A DNA stretch of 64,000 bases from Tolypeutes matacus (lineage: Eukaryota > Chordata > Mammalia > Cingulata > Chlamyphoridae): contig JAKSZT010054457.1 in assembly GCA_026826555.1 (NCBI GenBank), positions 5,207,467-5,271,466 of the forward strand, in the 5' to 3' direction. A program made the translations under genes and the position numbers. Positions 11,691 through 24,074 of this stretch are shown one piece after another (the stretch's first letter is position 1; each line of letters opens with the position of its first letter). Below the pieces are notes generated by a model that searched no databases, was not told the origin of the DNA, and saw only the letters and a list, made by a program, of their open reading frames with translations.

Positions 11691-12329
11691 GTAAAACAAC
11701 AACATTATAGTATATGAACAATAAATACTCAGTGCAACTGGCAAATTGTTCCTGTGAGCAGTATTCTGTAATTTTTTTTCATACAATATAAACACTTGCC
11801 TTTAAAGGAGGAGGATTGGAAAAGAGATATGTTTCTGGATACTTCATTTTTCTTTAGCCCTTTCTTATTCATACTCTTTAATTAAAATAATCTATCTGGA
11901 TCAGTAATGATTTAGCATGACGACTGTTGAACAAGATTTTGAGTTTTTCTTCCTCATAAAATTATGAGTTGGCAAATTGTTATCTCCTATAATTCATTCC
12001 AATAAGATGTGAAGAATTCCCAAATAGGAATTTGATTATCTAGAAAGAATTATGGCCTAAATGGAAATGAAATAACTAAACCAATAATTTCTAGCTTTCT
12101 TAGAGATTATTATGTCCAATTGTTAGAGCTGTAATATGAAAAATTAGAATTATAATTAATTTCTATTATATTTGAATTATTTATATTTATAAAGGTTTGT
12201 TTCTATGCTATCTATTTTTTCTATTAAATCTTACCTAGTTTTACACTATCTTTTAAAATTTGTAATTTCTTTCAATCTACTTTTCTATTTATTTTACAAT
12301 TTTACAATAAAGGACTTTTAACAGTAAAA
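11691..12329. other. AT-rich stretch, nothing recognised
   Basis: No element or coding signal seen after the L1 break point. Confidence 0.45.
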
Positions 12330-12408
12330 AAAAAAGCCATTGATTATACACTTTGGGTAGACCATATGTTATGTGAATATGTCTCAATAAAACTGCTTAA
12401 TAAACAAA
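12330..12408 (+). mobile_element. L1 3' terminal fragment
   Basis: attatacactttgggtagac followed by tatgtgaatatgtctcaata and aaactgctta is the standard L1MA/L1MB-type 3' end with its polyadenylation signal region. Confidence 0.6.
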
Positions 12409-12422
12409 ATATATATATATAT
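12408..12422. repeat. (AT)n microsatellite
   Basis: Short pure AT run at the junction of two L1 3' fragments. A similar (TA)n run lies at 12959-12973. Confidence 0.85.
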
Positions 12423-12510
12423 GTAGGGGATTCCCATGTTCCCCAAACCTTCCCCCTTTCATATTTTCCCCTACTAATAACATCTTACATTAGTGTGATA
12501 TTGGTTTTAA
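12423..12510 (-). mobile_element. L1-like 3' fragment, opposite orientation
   Basis: cctactaataacatcttacat and the following tagtgtgatattgg are the reverse complement of the L1 3'-UTR block seen at the start of the window. Together with the plus-strand fragment just before it, it forms a tail-to-tail pair. Confidence 0.5.
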
Positions 12511-13204
12511 TGCCAGAGTGCCAGTAAGTTAGAAAAGTCCAGTGTTGACAAGAGGAAAGACAACTGAATCAAACCGATTTCTGCCACATGGATGGTTTGG
12601 GTAATGTGGGGAGCAAATTAATATGTATCTATTCTATTTTTAGAAAGCATGTTTAATATTGCCTATTTTTTAGAGCAAGGACTCACTTATAACATGTTCA
12701 AACTTCTGTGATTTAAACAATAAATACACACAGCCCGAACTTTTTTCTAAGAGGCTGAAGTTTTTTTTCTGTCAGTGTGGACTAGCACCTTTGCCAAACA
12801 CATGAAAATCTAAATAAGACCACAAAAACTTGTTCCATATTTTCAATTTATCATCTATAAATTTGACACATGGTTTGCACCTATTTTGTGTCAAAGTGGT
12901 CAGGATGTGAAAAATGTGTCATTGTCTCTGAAGAGCTACCATCTACCTAGTGCAATAAGATATATATATATATGTTAAAAAATGGCTAGGAAACAATTAC
13001 AAGGGAATAGTATCATAGCATATTGGGGGAAAGAAACATAATTAAGGATGAAGTTACTCAAAAATAACTAACTGCTTCATAAATAAGTGTGGAAATATAT
13101 ATCATAGAGGAGGCTGGGAATTTTTAAGATTTCGTGGAGACATTAATCCTCTAAAGGAAAGGACTAATTCTCATGATAAAATAGCATTCATTATACAATT
13201 TTTA
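12511..13204. other. Unique-looking stretch
   Basis: Nothing recognised other than the (TA)n run at 12959-12973. Confidence 0.4.
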
Positions 13205-13375
13205 TATACAGCAAGCACATTAAAAATAATATCCTATTTGATATTATGGTATTATGACAACTGTGTGAAGTACATTATTATTTTGCAGATGAGAAATAAA
13301 GCTTAGGGAATTTTTCTGTCTTTCCTAAGGTTATACAACTATTATATCATGCTGCAAGGAACAAAATCCAATTCT
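13205..13375 (-). mobile_element. MIR SINE
   Basis: Diverged reverse-complement MIR: a ttttgcagatgagaaataaag block, corresponding to the cagatgaggaaactgagg core region, followed by a cctaaggttatacaact block corresponding to the aaggtcacacagct region. Confidence 0.65.
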
Positions 13376-13667
13376 AGATAATCAAAATCCCATTTTTTCC
13401 CCTCTATACTATCTACCTTCTGTTTGTTTTTTGTTTTTGTTTTTTTAACTCTCTGTTAAAACCTCTCTGTTCAGAATGAGCACTCAGGGAATGTTAGTCT
13501 ACTTCAAATTCAGTACATCATTCCAGCAAAACCAAATGGAAGAAGGTAGTTTCTAACTCTCAGATTACTCATTCTTAGAACTCATTAAAATGCTTGCTTT
13601 ACCATAACCCGTTGACGAAGTTTAATCACAGTTGCTCCTGCTTTCAATATTCCAACTCTAACTCCCA

Positions 13668-13820
13668 AAGCTGTATAACCTTGAGAAAGTGACCTTTCCT
13701 TCTATACCCCTGTTTCCTCATATGGAAATGGAGATGATAATACCAGTATGACAGAACTGTTTGGGACCTTAAAAGATAAAATTGATTAATGTCCTTAGCA
13801 GAGTGCTTAGATATACTTGT
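13668..13820 (+). mobile_element. MIR SINE
   Basis: Contains ccttgagaaagtgacctttcc, gtttcctcatatggaaatgg and gataataccagtatgacag in MIR order, and ends near agcagagtgcttag. Confidence 0.75.
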
Positions 13821-13872
13821 GGTTTCTGTTGTTTCTACTGTTTTCAGTAAATAAGTATTAAAGATAGATCAC

Positions 13873-13951
13873 TGGGAGTGGGTATAGCTCAGTAGTGGAG
13901 TGCCTGCTTCTCATGTACGAGAGTTCAATCCCTGGTACCTCCTAAAAAAAA
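13873..13951 (+). mobile_element. Short tRNA-derived SINE (head only)
   Basis: Tail and head only: gggagtgggtatagctcagt with box A, gagttcaatccctgg as box B, cctcctaaaaaaaaat as the end. The box B lacks one base of the ggttcaa pattern. Too degenerate at the acceptor end for a tRNA gene; another copy of this type lies on the minus strand at 51757-51840. Confidence 0.7.
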
Positions 13952-13977
13952 ATAGATAGTAATGTATTAATACCAGA

Positions 13978-14180
13978 GCATTATGGCATGTTTTTAAGAG
14001 CATAATCTTGGAGCCTCCTGCATGGGTTTAATTCCTGGCTCTACTGAATTTGGGCATGAGCCTGCATAAAATTGGGCATGTTACCTAACCTCTGTTCTCA
14101 TCTCTAGAATGGCTATGAGGATTAAACAAAGTTATATATGCAAATAACATGACAAACATAAAGATTTAGCTAATATTGTT
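13978..14180 (+). mobile_element. MIR SINE
   Basis: Starts ggcatgtttttaagagcata, then gggtttaattcctggctcta, ttgggcatgttacctaacctc and aggattaaacaaagtta in MIR order. Confidence 0.75.
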
Positions 14181-14509
14181 AACAGTGAGTTTTTTTAATG
14201 TAAGAAGAATATGCTTTATTGAATTGGCTTAATCAAGGTGTTCTTCAGTTCAACTGATCAATGGTTATATACTAATATAAAATACATGAAAAAAAGTACT
14301 ATTTAGTTTTTGTAAGTGTAGATGTACCACTGAACTATGTAAACATGCACCATTGTGATGAATTTTCTCAGGCAACACTTTAGTTTATTCCCACTGGAAA
14401 GTCCTTAAATGTCTCCTAATAATTCATATTTTATTGTTTGCTTTGTTAATTTCTAACCTATTTATATTTGACATGAAAGTTTTTTCTTACACTAAATTAT
14501 ATTTCCTCT
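14181..14509. other. Unique-looking stretch
   Basis: Nothing recognised. Confidence 0.4.
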
Positions 14510-14690
14510 TACAGATATTTATTAGGAACCTCCTCTATACCTGATATACATATGACTGAAATAATCCCTATCTTAAAAGATCATACAATCTAAAGGGACC
14601 AGAAAGTAAATGAATAGAACAGGATCCTAAGTGCTATAAATTGATGAATGCTCAGCCAAGGTACATAAGAGTGGAGAAGAAATTCCTCTA
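14510..14690 (+). mobile_element. Ancient mammalian repeat fragment
   Basis: The order atatttattaggaacctcct, actgaaataatccctatctt, cctaagtgctataaattgat resembles the widespread old family whose copies read tattgagcacctactatgtg. A longer copy lies at 49085-50330. I do not assign the family. Confidence 0.45.
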
Positions 14691-14744
14691 ACTCAGACTC
14701 AGTGTCCTACAAAGCCATTTACTTCGTAAATGATTATAACCAAC

Positions 14745-15815
14745 TAGTAATCTTTTTTAGCAATTTTATTGAGATATATTCATATACCATACAATCCATC
14801 CAAAGTGAACATTCAATAGGTTTTAGTATAATCAGAGCTGTGCATTCATCCCCACAATCAATATTAGAGCTTTTTCATTACTCCAAAAAGAAAAAGAAAA
14901 AAAAAACCTACTCCTTAACAGTTACTTTTCAATCCCTCTATCCATCCCCTGCCATACATATCTGCTACTGTAATTCCATCTCTATAAATTTATTTATATT
15001 TATAATTTATATAAGTGGAGTAACACAATATGCAGTATTTTGTGCCTGGTCACATGATAATTCTCTCTTTTTTAAACAATTAAGATGAAAAATATTAATA
15101 TATTACTATTCCCTAGAGTCCATAGCTTTCTTTAGGTGTGTTTTAGCTCATATAACATCCTATTACTAGCATCTTGTAATATGAAAATACACTTGTTCTG
15201 ATTCATTGAAGAACATTCTAATATTTGTACTATTAAACACACTCATCATCTGCAATAAACTATGCTATACAGTCCCATGTTTCATCCTTTAGCTTTTCTT
15301 CTAGGGACATACACAACTCTAAACTTTCCCTTTCAACCACAATCATAACCCCATATTGACGCTGCTAATTACATCCACTCTAATGTGCTATCATCACCTC
15401 TATCCAATTCCAAACATCTACAATCAACCTTTTGGCCAGTTCTGCACAAATTACACTGTTCCCCATTCTCTATCCTCATTTTATCTTCAGGTGACCCATC
15501 TCCTAGATAGTAACTCCATGAATTTTCACAGTATAGTTAGTTCATATTAATGAGATCATGTAATATTAGTCCTTTTCCACCTGGTTTGTTTTACTCAACC
15601 TAATAACCTCAAATTCATCCATGTTGTCATATTCATCACAACTTAATTTCCTCTTACAGCTAAATAGTATTCCATTGTATGTATAGATCACATTTTGTTT
15701 ATCCATTCATCTATTGATGGACACCTGGATTGTTTATACCTTTTGGGCAACTGTGAATAATGATGCTATGAACATCAGCATACAAATGTCTGTTCACATC
15801 CCTACTTTGAGTTAT
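14745..15815 (-). mobile_element. L1 3' region
   Basis: The reverse complement of an L1 3' UTR and adjoining sequence: ttttattgagatatattcat at the 3' side, cacaatatgcagtattttgt in the middle, then agtattccattgtatgtata, catctattgatggacacctg and gcaactgtgaataatgatgc. All are stock L1 blocks in antisense. The plus-strand frames at 14702-15088 and 15356-15950 are antisense L1 readings. Confidence 0.85.
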
Positions 15816-15837
15816 GGTAATCTTGATATACTCTTGT

Positions 15838-15945
15838 TAATGAAAAAAATTCAAAACTTACTAAAGACATACTGCATAAAAGGCATTGTCCTAGTCATGA
15901 TGGAGAAAGCAAATATGAATAAAAGATTCCCCATCATCCACACAG
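15838..15945 (+). mobile_element. Ancient mammalian repeat fragment
   Basis: aaggcattgtcctagtcatg followed by aatatgaataaaagattcc resembles the same old family as at 14510-14690. Short and diverged. Confidence 0.35.
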
Positions 15946-16136
15946 AGTAAATGAGGGAGTTTAAAATAATAGTTGATATTATATATCAGATATATCATAG
16001 AACTAAGTAACCATTCTCTTTCCCCATAAAAATTTTAATTTAAAGTCAGCATTCACATATATGGAAGAATATCTTTACCCATCTCAAATAAATCTCCTGG
16101 TCCTCCCTCAGCAAAAGGCCTCTGTCCTGGTTTTAT

Positions 16137-16400
16137 GAGGCTGTATCACATAGTGGATAAGAAGGTGAATGCTGGAACTACATAACCTCAGTTCAAGTCT
16201 CAGTTTCCCCACAGACTAGCTGTGTTTGACCTTGGGCAAGTCATAGAAACTCTCAGTTCCTGAGTTCCCTTATCTGTAAAATTGGATTAAAAGAGTACCT
16301 CAGAGTACATTTATGTAATCTAAAGTATTTGGAAAAATAAAGTTTGGTTGTGAAAAGATTAAAAAATTAATATATGTGGAACACTGTTTTGATACATAGT
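16137..16400 (+). mobile_element. MIR SINE
   Basis: Near full length: atagtggataagaaggtgaa, cagttcaagtctcagtttcc, gaccttgggcaagtcataga, tcccttatctgtaaaattgg and ataaagt-type 3' sequence ending near atagtagtgctagg. Confidence 0.85.
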
Positions 16401-16539
16401 AGTGCTAGGTAAGGGTGAATGATTAAGAGCATTACCATTATCATTGTTATAATCCTTTCGATGGATGGTAATTGCTTAAACCATAAACTTTGGTGTCATA
16501 CATCAACTCTTCTTTTTCCTTCACACCTCACATCTAATA

Positions 16540-16790
16540 TATTGGCAAGTTTTGTCAGCTCTTCGTTCAACATATTTCTGAAACCTGACCTTGACTCCCA
16601 AGGTCCATCTCCATCTGCTGAATCCATGTCCTGTCACCCAGCTGACGGCAGTGGCCTTCTAAAACTGCCTTTTGCCTTCATTCTGGTTTCCCACCGTTTA
16701 ATCTTTTCACAGCTACCAGAGTGATCTTTTTAAAAAGCAAGTCAGATCCCATCACTCACCTGATTAACCACCAGCGGTTGACACCTTACT
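16540..16790 (+). mobile_element. Ancient mammalian repeat, unassigned
   Basis: agagtgatctttttaaaaagc followed by aagtcagatcccatcactca is a motif found in many old mammalian interspersed copies. I do not assign the family. The frame at 16419-16724 overlaps it and is not a gene candidate. Confidence 0.45.
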
Positions 16791-16814
16791 GCAAATCACA
16801 GTACTTGTTTCAGT

Positions 16815-16970
16815 AAAGAATCACAGATTTTCAAACTGGGATCATTTAATCCACTTTGTTTATTTCCCAAATGAAGGACTGAAAATCCCAGAGGAGAAGA
16901 GAGGCTAATGAGTCATACTCTACTTATTAGCCACAGAACTCAAACTATATCTGACTCCAAACAATATTTT
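16815..16970 (-). mobile_element. Possible MIR/L3-like fragment
   Basis: The order aaactgggatcatttaatcc, tttcccaaatgaaggactg, gaggctaatgagtcatactc resembles a decayed copy of an old repeat with a cagatgaggaaactgaggc core. Weak. Confidence 0.35.
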
Positions 16971-17439
16971 CCTCATAACATGTAGTTTAAAATTTTCCCT
17001 TTTAGTAGTTAAGAAAGAAAGACAATCTTTGAGAAGGCAGAGATTAGTAGAGGGTAAATGCAAAGAAAACCTGCATATTCTCATTACTTTGCCCGTTTAT
17101 AAAAAAACAAGAATGTGGGTTCAATAGTAGGCATACAAGTTCATTTCTATGTGTTTCCTTGACAGTGATAACTTTGTAATGTTAGAACATTGCAAAGGTA
17201 GCTGCTAACTCAGCTACCAGCTTTAAGGGATTTGGGAAGAGTATTTTCAACGTAAAGGTTTAATAAAGCACTTCATGGACCAATAAATTAAATTTCCTGC
17301 TTCAAACATTTTTCCCCCCAGTGGAAATCACCCACAACCATGATAAAATTATTCTGCATTCCTAAATATGTGATGGTTTCAAAAGTAGCACTGTTTTATT
17401 AGATTTTATTTTTCCACTAAACCCATGAAATTAAGGAAT
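16971..17439. other. Unique-looking stretch
   Basis: Nothing recognised. Confidence 0.4.
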
Positions 17440-17830
17440 GTGGCCTTGCTGCATTTTTCTATTACAGAAATTGTGCTCTTACAAAACAATCATGCATAAT
17501 GTACAGAATTCTCATACATCACCCTTCCACCAACATTCTACATTGTTGTGGAACATTTGCTACAGATTCTGAAAGAACATGATCAGACTATTACTACTAA
17601 CTATGGTCCATAATGTGCACTTGGTATATTTTTTCCATATATCCCCTATTATTAACACTATGTATTAGTATTGTATATTAGTTATAGTTTATGAGAGAAC
17701 ATTCTCATATTTGTACTATTAACCACAGTCCATCTTCCACCACATGATACACTGTGTTATACAGTTCCATGCCTTGTATCTTCCATCCAAAGCATACACT
17801 CAGTACAAACCCCTAAATATGGGAATTTTA
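17440..17830 (-). mobile_element. L1 3' UTR fragment
   Basis: Antisense L1 3'-UTR blocks: agaattctcatacatcaccc, atcccctattattaacac, attctcatatttgtactatt and accacagtccatcttccacc. The block atttgtactatta is shared with the L1 at 14745-15815, so both derive from related elements in the same orientation. Confidence 0.75.
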
Positions 17831-17970
17831 AATGATTTTTTAAATTACAAATATATGCTATAAAATATTATTGGGCAGCAAAATATTTTAAGGACTCAAA
17901 TGATATTAAACAATAAAATATATTTTATTCTAGAATATTAAAGTATAAAATCATATTTAAAACTCTATAT

Positions 17971-18142
17971 TGGAAGCGGCTGTGGCTCACTCAGTAGGGC
18001 TCCCGTTTACCATATGGGAGGCCCCGGGAACCGAACCCGGGTGAAGGCAAGCCCTCCCGCACGGCGTGGTTACTGACCCAGCGAGCACAAGCAGCAAGGG
18101 GGGGCTAAATGAATAAATAAATAAAATCTTAAAAAAAAAAAA
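17971..18142 (+). mobile_element. DAS-type SINE with rearranged box B
   Basis: The head ggaagcggctgtggctcact and body cacggcgtggttactgaccc match the copy at 11082-11280. The box B stretch is different: it reads cccgggaaccgaacccggg (18023-18041), the exact reverse complement of cccgggttcggttcccggg, and the following bases cctcctgg are missing. The tail runs into a sequencing gap, so the right target duplication cannot be seen. Confidence 0.92.
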
Positions 18143-18242
18143 NNNNNNNNNNNNNNNNNNNNNNNNNNNNNNNNNNNNNNNNNNNNNNNNNNNNNNNNNN
18201 NNNNNNNNNNNNNNNNNNNNNNNNNNNNNNNNNNNNNNNNNN
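18143..18242. other. Assembly gap of 100 N
   Basis: Exactly 100 N follow the SINE poly(A). A round 100 is the usual placeholder for a gap of unknown size, so true distances across this point are unknown. The minus-strand open frame running through it is an artefact. Confidence 0.97.
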
Positions 18243-18784
18243 CTGAATAGCATTAAAATTAATTAATAAAATCATTCATTCTATAAATGCCTGAATGTGG
18301 GGTTTACAAGACATAAACTCTATCTTCTGCAGTTCAATCACAAAAGTATCTAAATAATGTGTTATTTAAGGAAGAAGCAATTAATTCTTCCAGACGGAAA
18401 AGAAAAATTGTCAAAGAGAAAAGTAAGACATCTAGACAATTGCTGAAACATCTTGCATCAGGGCAATTTATTACTTTTTAGCTAAATCTATACAGCTTCT
18501 TTGAGTACCAGTGAACAAGAGGTCATATCCTTATGTACAAATTTCATGCACTTTCTATTGTATTGTTAGCATTATTTCTAAGTATTGTTTCAGCAACTTC
18601 TCTTAACCTTGATCGATTCTGTCCTCTGAGACATGCTATTGTTTGAGTCTGGGTCAGTAATAACCTCTGAATGTTATAAATGTCTTGAGAGTAACGATAT
18701 GACACTTTTTCTCAGAGCAGGGCTAGTGGACCCATGTAAGAATTGAACAGTTCATGCGAATAAGTTTCTTTCATCCTTGACTTT
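18243..18784. other. Unique-looking stretch
   Basis: Nothing recognised. Confidence 0.4.
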
Positions 18785-18960
18785 TTCACTGGGTAAGAGG
18801 GAAACCACTGGAGGGTTTTGAGCAGAATGACATGATCTGAATTTTACTTTAACAGGCTGCTGCAAACAGGCATGATCTGGCTACTATGTGGAGGAGACCG
18901 AAGCTATGACCGAGGAGGAGAAGCAGGAACACGAGTTCAGAGACCATTTCAATAAAGGAG
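18785..18960 (+). mobile_element. Ancient mammalian repeat fragment
   Basis: ggagggttttgagcagaatg, acatgatctgaattttactt and ctactatgtggaggagacc follow the order of the old repeat whose other part lies at 50030-50330. Family not assigned. Confidence 0.5.
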
Positions 18961-20839
18961 GCATCCAACAGTATAGGCATTTCTAAATCACTATGATTCA
19001 TGGATCACACCTGATACAATGGAAAATCATGCTAAACTCTCCCTAATTAACCTTTTGTAAATTTCTCACCAGATTCTCAGATACTCTCCATTATCTTGGC
19101 AAACCAACTTTCTGAAGGAATGTGGCTATTAGGACTTTCCTATTAGCTCCCTTAAGCTCTTCAGCTACCGGAGAGTGATATGCTTGCAAGAATCACTTGT
19201 CTTCCTCCAAATCTTTTATACTAATTTTAATTAAGTGAATAATTTATTTTATACATTAATTTATAATGTCATCCAAGTAAATATTATTTTATATTATGGT
19301 TTTCTATTGAAACCAAGTAAAATAATTTGGAAAAAAATTGACAAGTGAGTTTAAAACTATTATTGAATTAGGTGAGGGAGGTGATTTTGAAAGATTGGGG
19401 GAGGAAAGAAACAAAATATAGAGAGATGTGCTTCTCAGTTTGCTTTATGAGTCTCTTTAAATCCAGATCTTCTCTAAAGAAATCTAATCTGAAATTGTAA
19501 ATGACACTCTCATGATGTGAGTAGTACAAGAAAGATTAAAGAATATTTGATCAGCTGACTCATGTTCAATAAAATACCCTAGACCTGTACCAAAACATTG
19601 GTAAAAGTATGTTTAGTTATGTATTTAAATTAAAATAGAATATCCATCTTACATATTATCTTTACATGACTCTTTAAACAGATATTTTATTTAATCAACC
19701 TATGGCCTTAACTCCTGATTCCATCAGATAGGAGGGCTTCTATTTATATCTGTATAATTTCAGGTATTATGTAAAACCATAGAAACTAATTGGTTTGGAA
19801 TTTTTTTCTAAAAACAATAATTTAAAAATTAAATAGTGATTTACTAATTTATAAAAGATGGAACAATTGAAGCAACTCTTTGCCCTATGCTATTATACTA
19901 TAGTCAAATATGCTTTAACTAACTGGAAATAAAATTTTAAATTAATGTTTCTGATATTCAGTCTATGCCCCTATAAATGTGGATGCTAATGTCAGATTTA
20001 TCTTTATAGAATTTTTTATATTATTTGTATTTAATTCCATTAAATAAAAAACAAATTAACTTGTTCTTCCAAATTTCCATAGGTATTTGAGGTTAGAATT
20101 GCTGTTATTCCAATCATATATTTTTTAAAATATGCCCATTCTGAGAAATTTTAGAATATTGAAAATAGTGCCTCAAATATTTTGTTTTTTGCGTGTGTGT
20201 TGTATGTTATCACAATACTTACGAAAAGTTTTGGCTTCTCACCAATAATCTTCATAATTGAGGGGAAATTATAGAAATAATACAATAAATGATACAAATG
20301 CAATATAAATAGTTATATTGATATAGCATGACTCTACATCTATCACAATTTTCTAGTAAATAGACAAATGTCTTTGTTTTAATCAAATCTACACTTTAAC
20401 CTAGATGGTTACCTAGCTCTTTACTGTTCAAGGTACTGATAATCTGGATTTCTTGTCCTCCTCAGTATATTTTCTACATCCAACTGAGTTATAAGAAGAA
20501 AGGGAAATAATGAGTCAGCAGAGTATATAGCACATAATAAACATTTGATAAATAATAACTACATACAGAAAATTTCTATAATTTTATTTTTAGCAAAAAT
20601 CTTTTACAAGTTCTTTTATGTCCAAGAAGTCTGTGATGCAACAGGTATGATAATGCATCTTTAAATATTATGTACAATTTTTCTTCTCTCTTGCCTCACT
20701 TTGACCATTCTCCTACTACAATTGAATAAGTTTGATATCACAACTAGTTGAATTGAAATTGATTCTAAATGGAAACAAAACAAAACAAAAAGAATGGGAC
20801 ATTAAAAGAGGTTTTGATAATATATCAAAACTCAGAACA
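18961..20839. other. AT-rich stretch, nothing recognised
   Basis: No repeat or coding signal that I can support. Confidence 0.45.
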
Positions 20840-21050
20840 GTGTAATGCAGATATTAAAAGCATGGGGCAAGGAGTTGAAAGGACTTGTGCTTGAACCCCT
20901 GTACCAGAATTTGTTGAGGATTTTAAAGCAATCATTTAAATCCCTTTAAGTTTCAGTAAATATTTTTTGTGGTTTCCCTGTAGATCAAATGAGATAAAGA
21001 AAAGAAGCAAAACTAAAGCACTAAGCAAATGATAGCTATTGTTATTATCA
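20840..21050 (+). mobile_element. MIR SINE
   Basis: attaaaagcatggggcaagg, ttgtgcttgaacccctgtac, taagtttcagtaaatat and atcaaatgagataaagaaa follow the MIR order at high divergence. Confidence 0.6.
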
Positions 21051-24000
21051 GTGTCAGCATTTTGCATGCTCTTAATGACCATGTTATGCAAGACAAACTT
21101 TACTAAGGAAGAAAGGCATTATTTCATCTGAAAGGTATAATTGAATATATTCTTAATTTTACAGATAGTTTTGTAACCAAGCAACATTTTTAATACATAA
21201 AAGACAAGATCTTGATGAAAAATTTAATTTTTATAGATATCTACTTGAATCCTCCAAAGTTTCCTACAATCAATATCTAAAATATGACATTAACTCAATT
21301 CTTCTTCCAGCATCTCCTTGCTTCTACACACTTTTAATTTTTAAATAATAATTCTCTAAGTCTTTATACTCAACCCATGCAATGGTCCAACTCCTTCTTT
21401 GAAAATATTTGTGAGGAGAAAACTCCTTTCCATTAATTCAGTTTGAATTGAAATCATATATGCACATATTTTTAAATAAACTCCTTCAAATAACTAAATT
21501 TTTCTACATACCATAAGGATAGCTTTCTTCATCCATAAATTAGACTGTTTCAATGCTCTTGATCTTAGGTAAATTATGCCCTATATGATGTTTAAATAAT
21601 ATATCATGGGCCCTTAATATCTATTTCTAACCCATCTCTTACTTTTTTGTATTTTTCTATTAATTACAGAGTCATGACTTCCACACGTCACTCTCTTAAA
21701 CATCTGAGGCAATGAACACTGGATTTCTCCATCTCCTTAAATAAATTATAATTTTGTGTTGACATCAAACTTCCTTCTAAATTCCCACAATATGCTTCTT
21801 CCATAATTACCGTCCAGTAAAACAGTCTTAGGTTCTCTCTATACTCTACATTATCTTTCTTTCCATCAACTTATATCTACTGTTAAAATAGATGATCTAC
21901 CACATGCTTAAAAAGAAAAAAAAATATCCACTATTCAATAAACAAATACATACTAATACAAAACCTTGGACCACCTGTGAGAATTAGGTCAATTGACATT
22001 CAATACCGCAGTTTAAAGCATTAAATTAAGGGTCATATTTAAAATTACTGCTTGTATTCTCTTTCAGGAGCACCAAATGCATATGGCATATTTCTATTAA
22101 TCAAAAGTTACATGAGCCTGTTATTGCCCCTTATTTCCAAGTTTTCAGAGGTCATTTAAAATAAATTTTATGTATACTACATTGTGTCAGACCATCTCAA
22201 ATAAATATTCTAAATTTGATAACAAATTCTTCTCAGATTCACCTGTTCTCAGGATGAATGCTTAACCCCTTTCTTATGTACATACATTATCCTATTTATT
22301 CTAGCTTTTGGATAGTTGTCATCCTACATCATCTTTAATCTTTATATTTGACAGTTTCCCCTTAAATCCCAAAAGTTCATTTCATTTATATCACATAGTT
22401 TATATTTTAGTCAGTCCATTCCAAAAATGGGCTTAAAATTCAGCAAAAATTCATACAACTATTTCAAAATGATGTAGTAACATGAATCAATGTTTCATTT
22501 TGTAGGTATAAATTATTGCCTAATGAATAAATTAAAAATACTTGAATGAAAATACAGTTGTTTCTACTTCTATTACTTATTTTTATTAAGAGTATGAAGG
22601 GCATGCATATAATATTAGATCTTTTACCTCATTATCATATTTCTATGTGTTTTTCTAGTAATTCCCTTAGATTCTTAATTCAGCTCCTCTTTAATCTTTT
22701 CATTTTATCTTTAATTTTAATCTATATTTACCTTTCTGGACTTTTATGCAGATTTTAATATACATTTTGCTTTTTCTATATCCCTTTAAATTCCTTGCAT
22801 ACTATACTTTCAAGTTGATTTATAATTTTAGAGTAATGAAAACTGTACTATGAACTTTATGAAAAGTGACACACACAGACACATGTATTTCATTAACCAC
22901 CAAATTATCTTTCTATCTAGCCCCAAAATATATTGTAGTGATTAATTTTCTGGAAAATAAAATATTTCGGAAACAGAAATAAGCCTCTCTATGATACCAA
23001 ACCAAAGAATATTATTATCAAGTTATTTGGATTCTAACAATATTGAATTTCTGCTGGTTTTTAAAATTAGATTTAAAATGAGAAGCTAAAACTGAAGTTC
23101 AAAAACAGAATGAAGACTCCATAATATATATACTGCAAGGAAGCCTTTATTATTCAATTTAGAAATATATGGTATTGATTTTATGAAATGAACAGCCAAA
23201 AGACAATGCAGGGTTCTAAGAAAGATCCATTTGGCTCATAAAATCTGAAATCTATTGCTAGGTTTTTTCACCATGCCAGAAAACAAAATAAAACAATAGT
23301 TCACTATAAACACTCCACTCAATACTACAGTTTAAAGCATTTGCCTTTGTAACTTTTGTTCTTCTGACAGCTTTCAATATATTAAAGAATTTTTAAAGTT
23401 AATATCTTAATGGAATAAATGACTTTTATTAACCTTTTTAACAACGTTCAAATCCTTTGGAATTACTTTGCATATTATTTGATATGCTAATGAGAATTGT
23501 TATTAACTAAGCAAGACTTGTAAAGACTTGATAGCTCTACCTATCAACATGTTTAAGAGTTAAGACCTGTTATAGATATAATTGTAGTCTTCCAATTAAT
23601 TCAGACTATTTCCCTCACAATATGTTCCCTAATATCAGAAAATTGCCACACTAAATAAATTCTATTCATGGCCTTATCATTAATTATTCTTAAAATGCAA
23701 AATATCAAATGGATTTATTCTTATATTGAAAAGATGAACATATTAAATTTATTAACTTACTTCAAATGAGTATGAATTTACCTGGTTTAAATAGCACATA
23801 AACTACAAATAATAAAACAGAAGCCAATTTAAAATGGCAAATAATAGAGAACCAATGTTTTATTTAGTTGGCTCTTCTATTGCAGGCTTTATGGGTTATA
23901 ATGAACAAAATCCCATAGAAATTTGCCATGCATGTGTCCCCAGACCTAGTTTTTCTCCCTAGGTCTGGTTTTTAGAATGCTGGTGATAAACTAAGCCTGA

Positions 24001-24074
24001 TTTATTATATGACCATCCTGTATGGGAATAGACTGTAACTTTGGGTATCTTTGGTCAACCTTAAGAGGTATAGC
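21051..24074. other. AT-rich stretch, nothing recognised
   Basis: About 3 kb with no recognisable element. The frame at 22546-22758 is a Leu/Ile/Phe-rich chance frame. Confidence 0.45.

Noticed and set aside
13873..13951. Possible tRNA gene
   Set aside because: Boxes A and B are present but the acceptor stem does not pair, box B is one base short, and an A-rich tail follows: a SINE.
14702..15088. 128-codon plus-strand frame
   Set aside because: Antisense reading of L1 3' UTR sequence.
17987..18253. Minus-strand frame through the N run
   Set aside because: Artefact of the gap and an antisense SINE.
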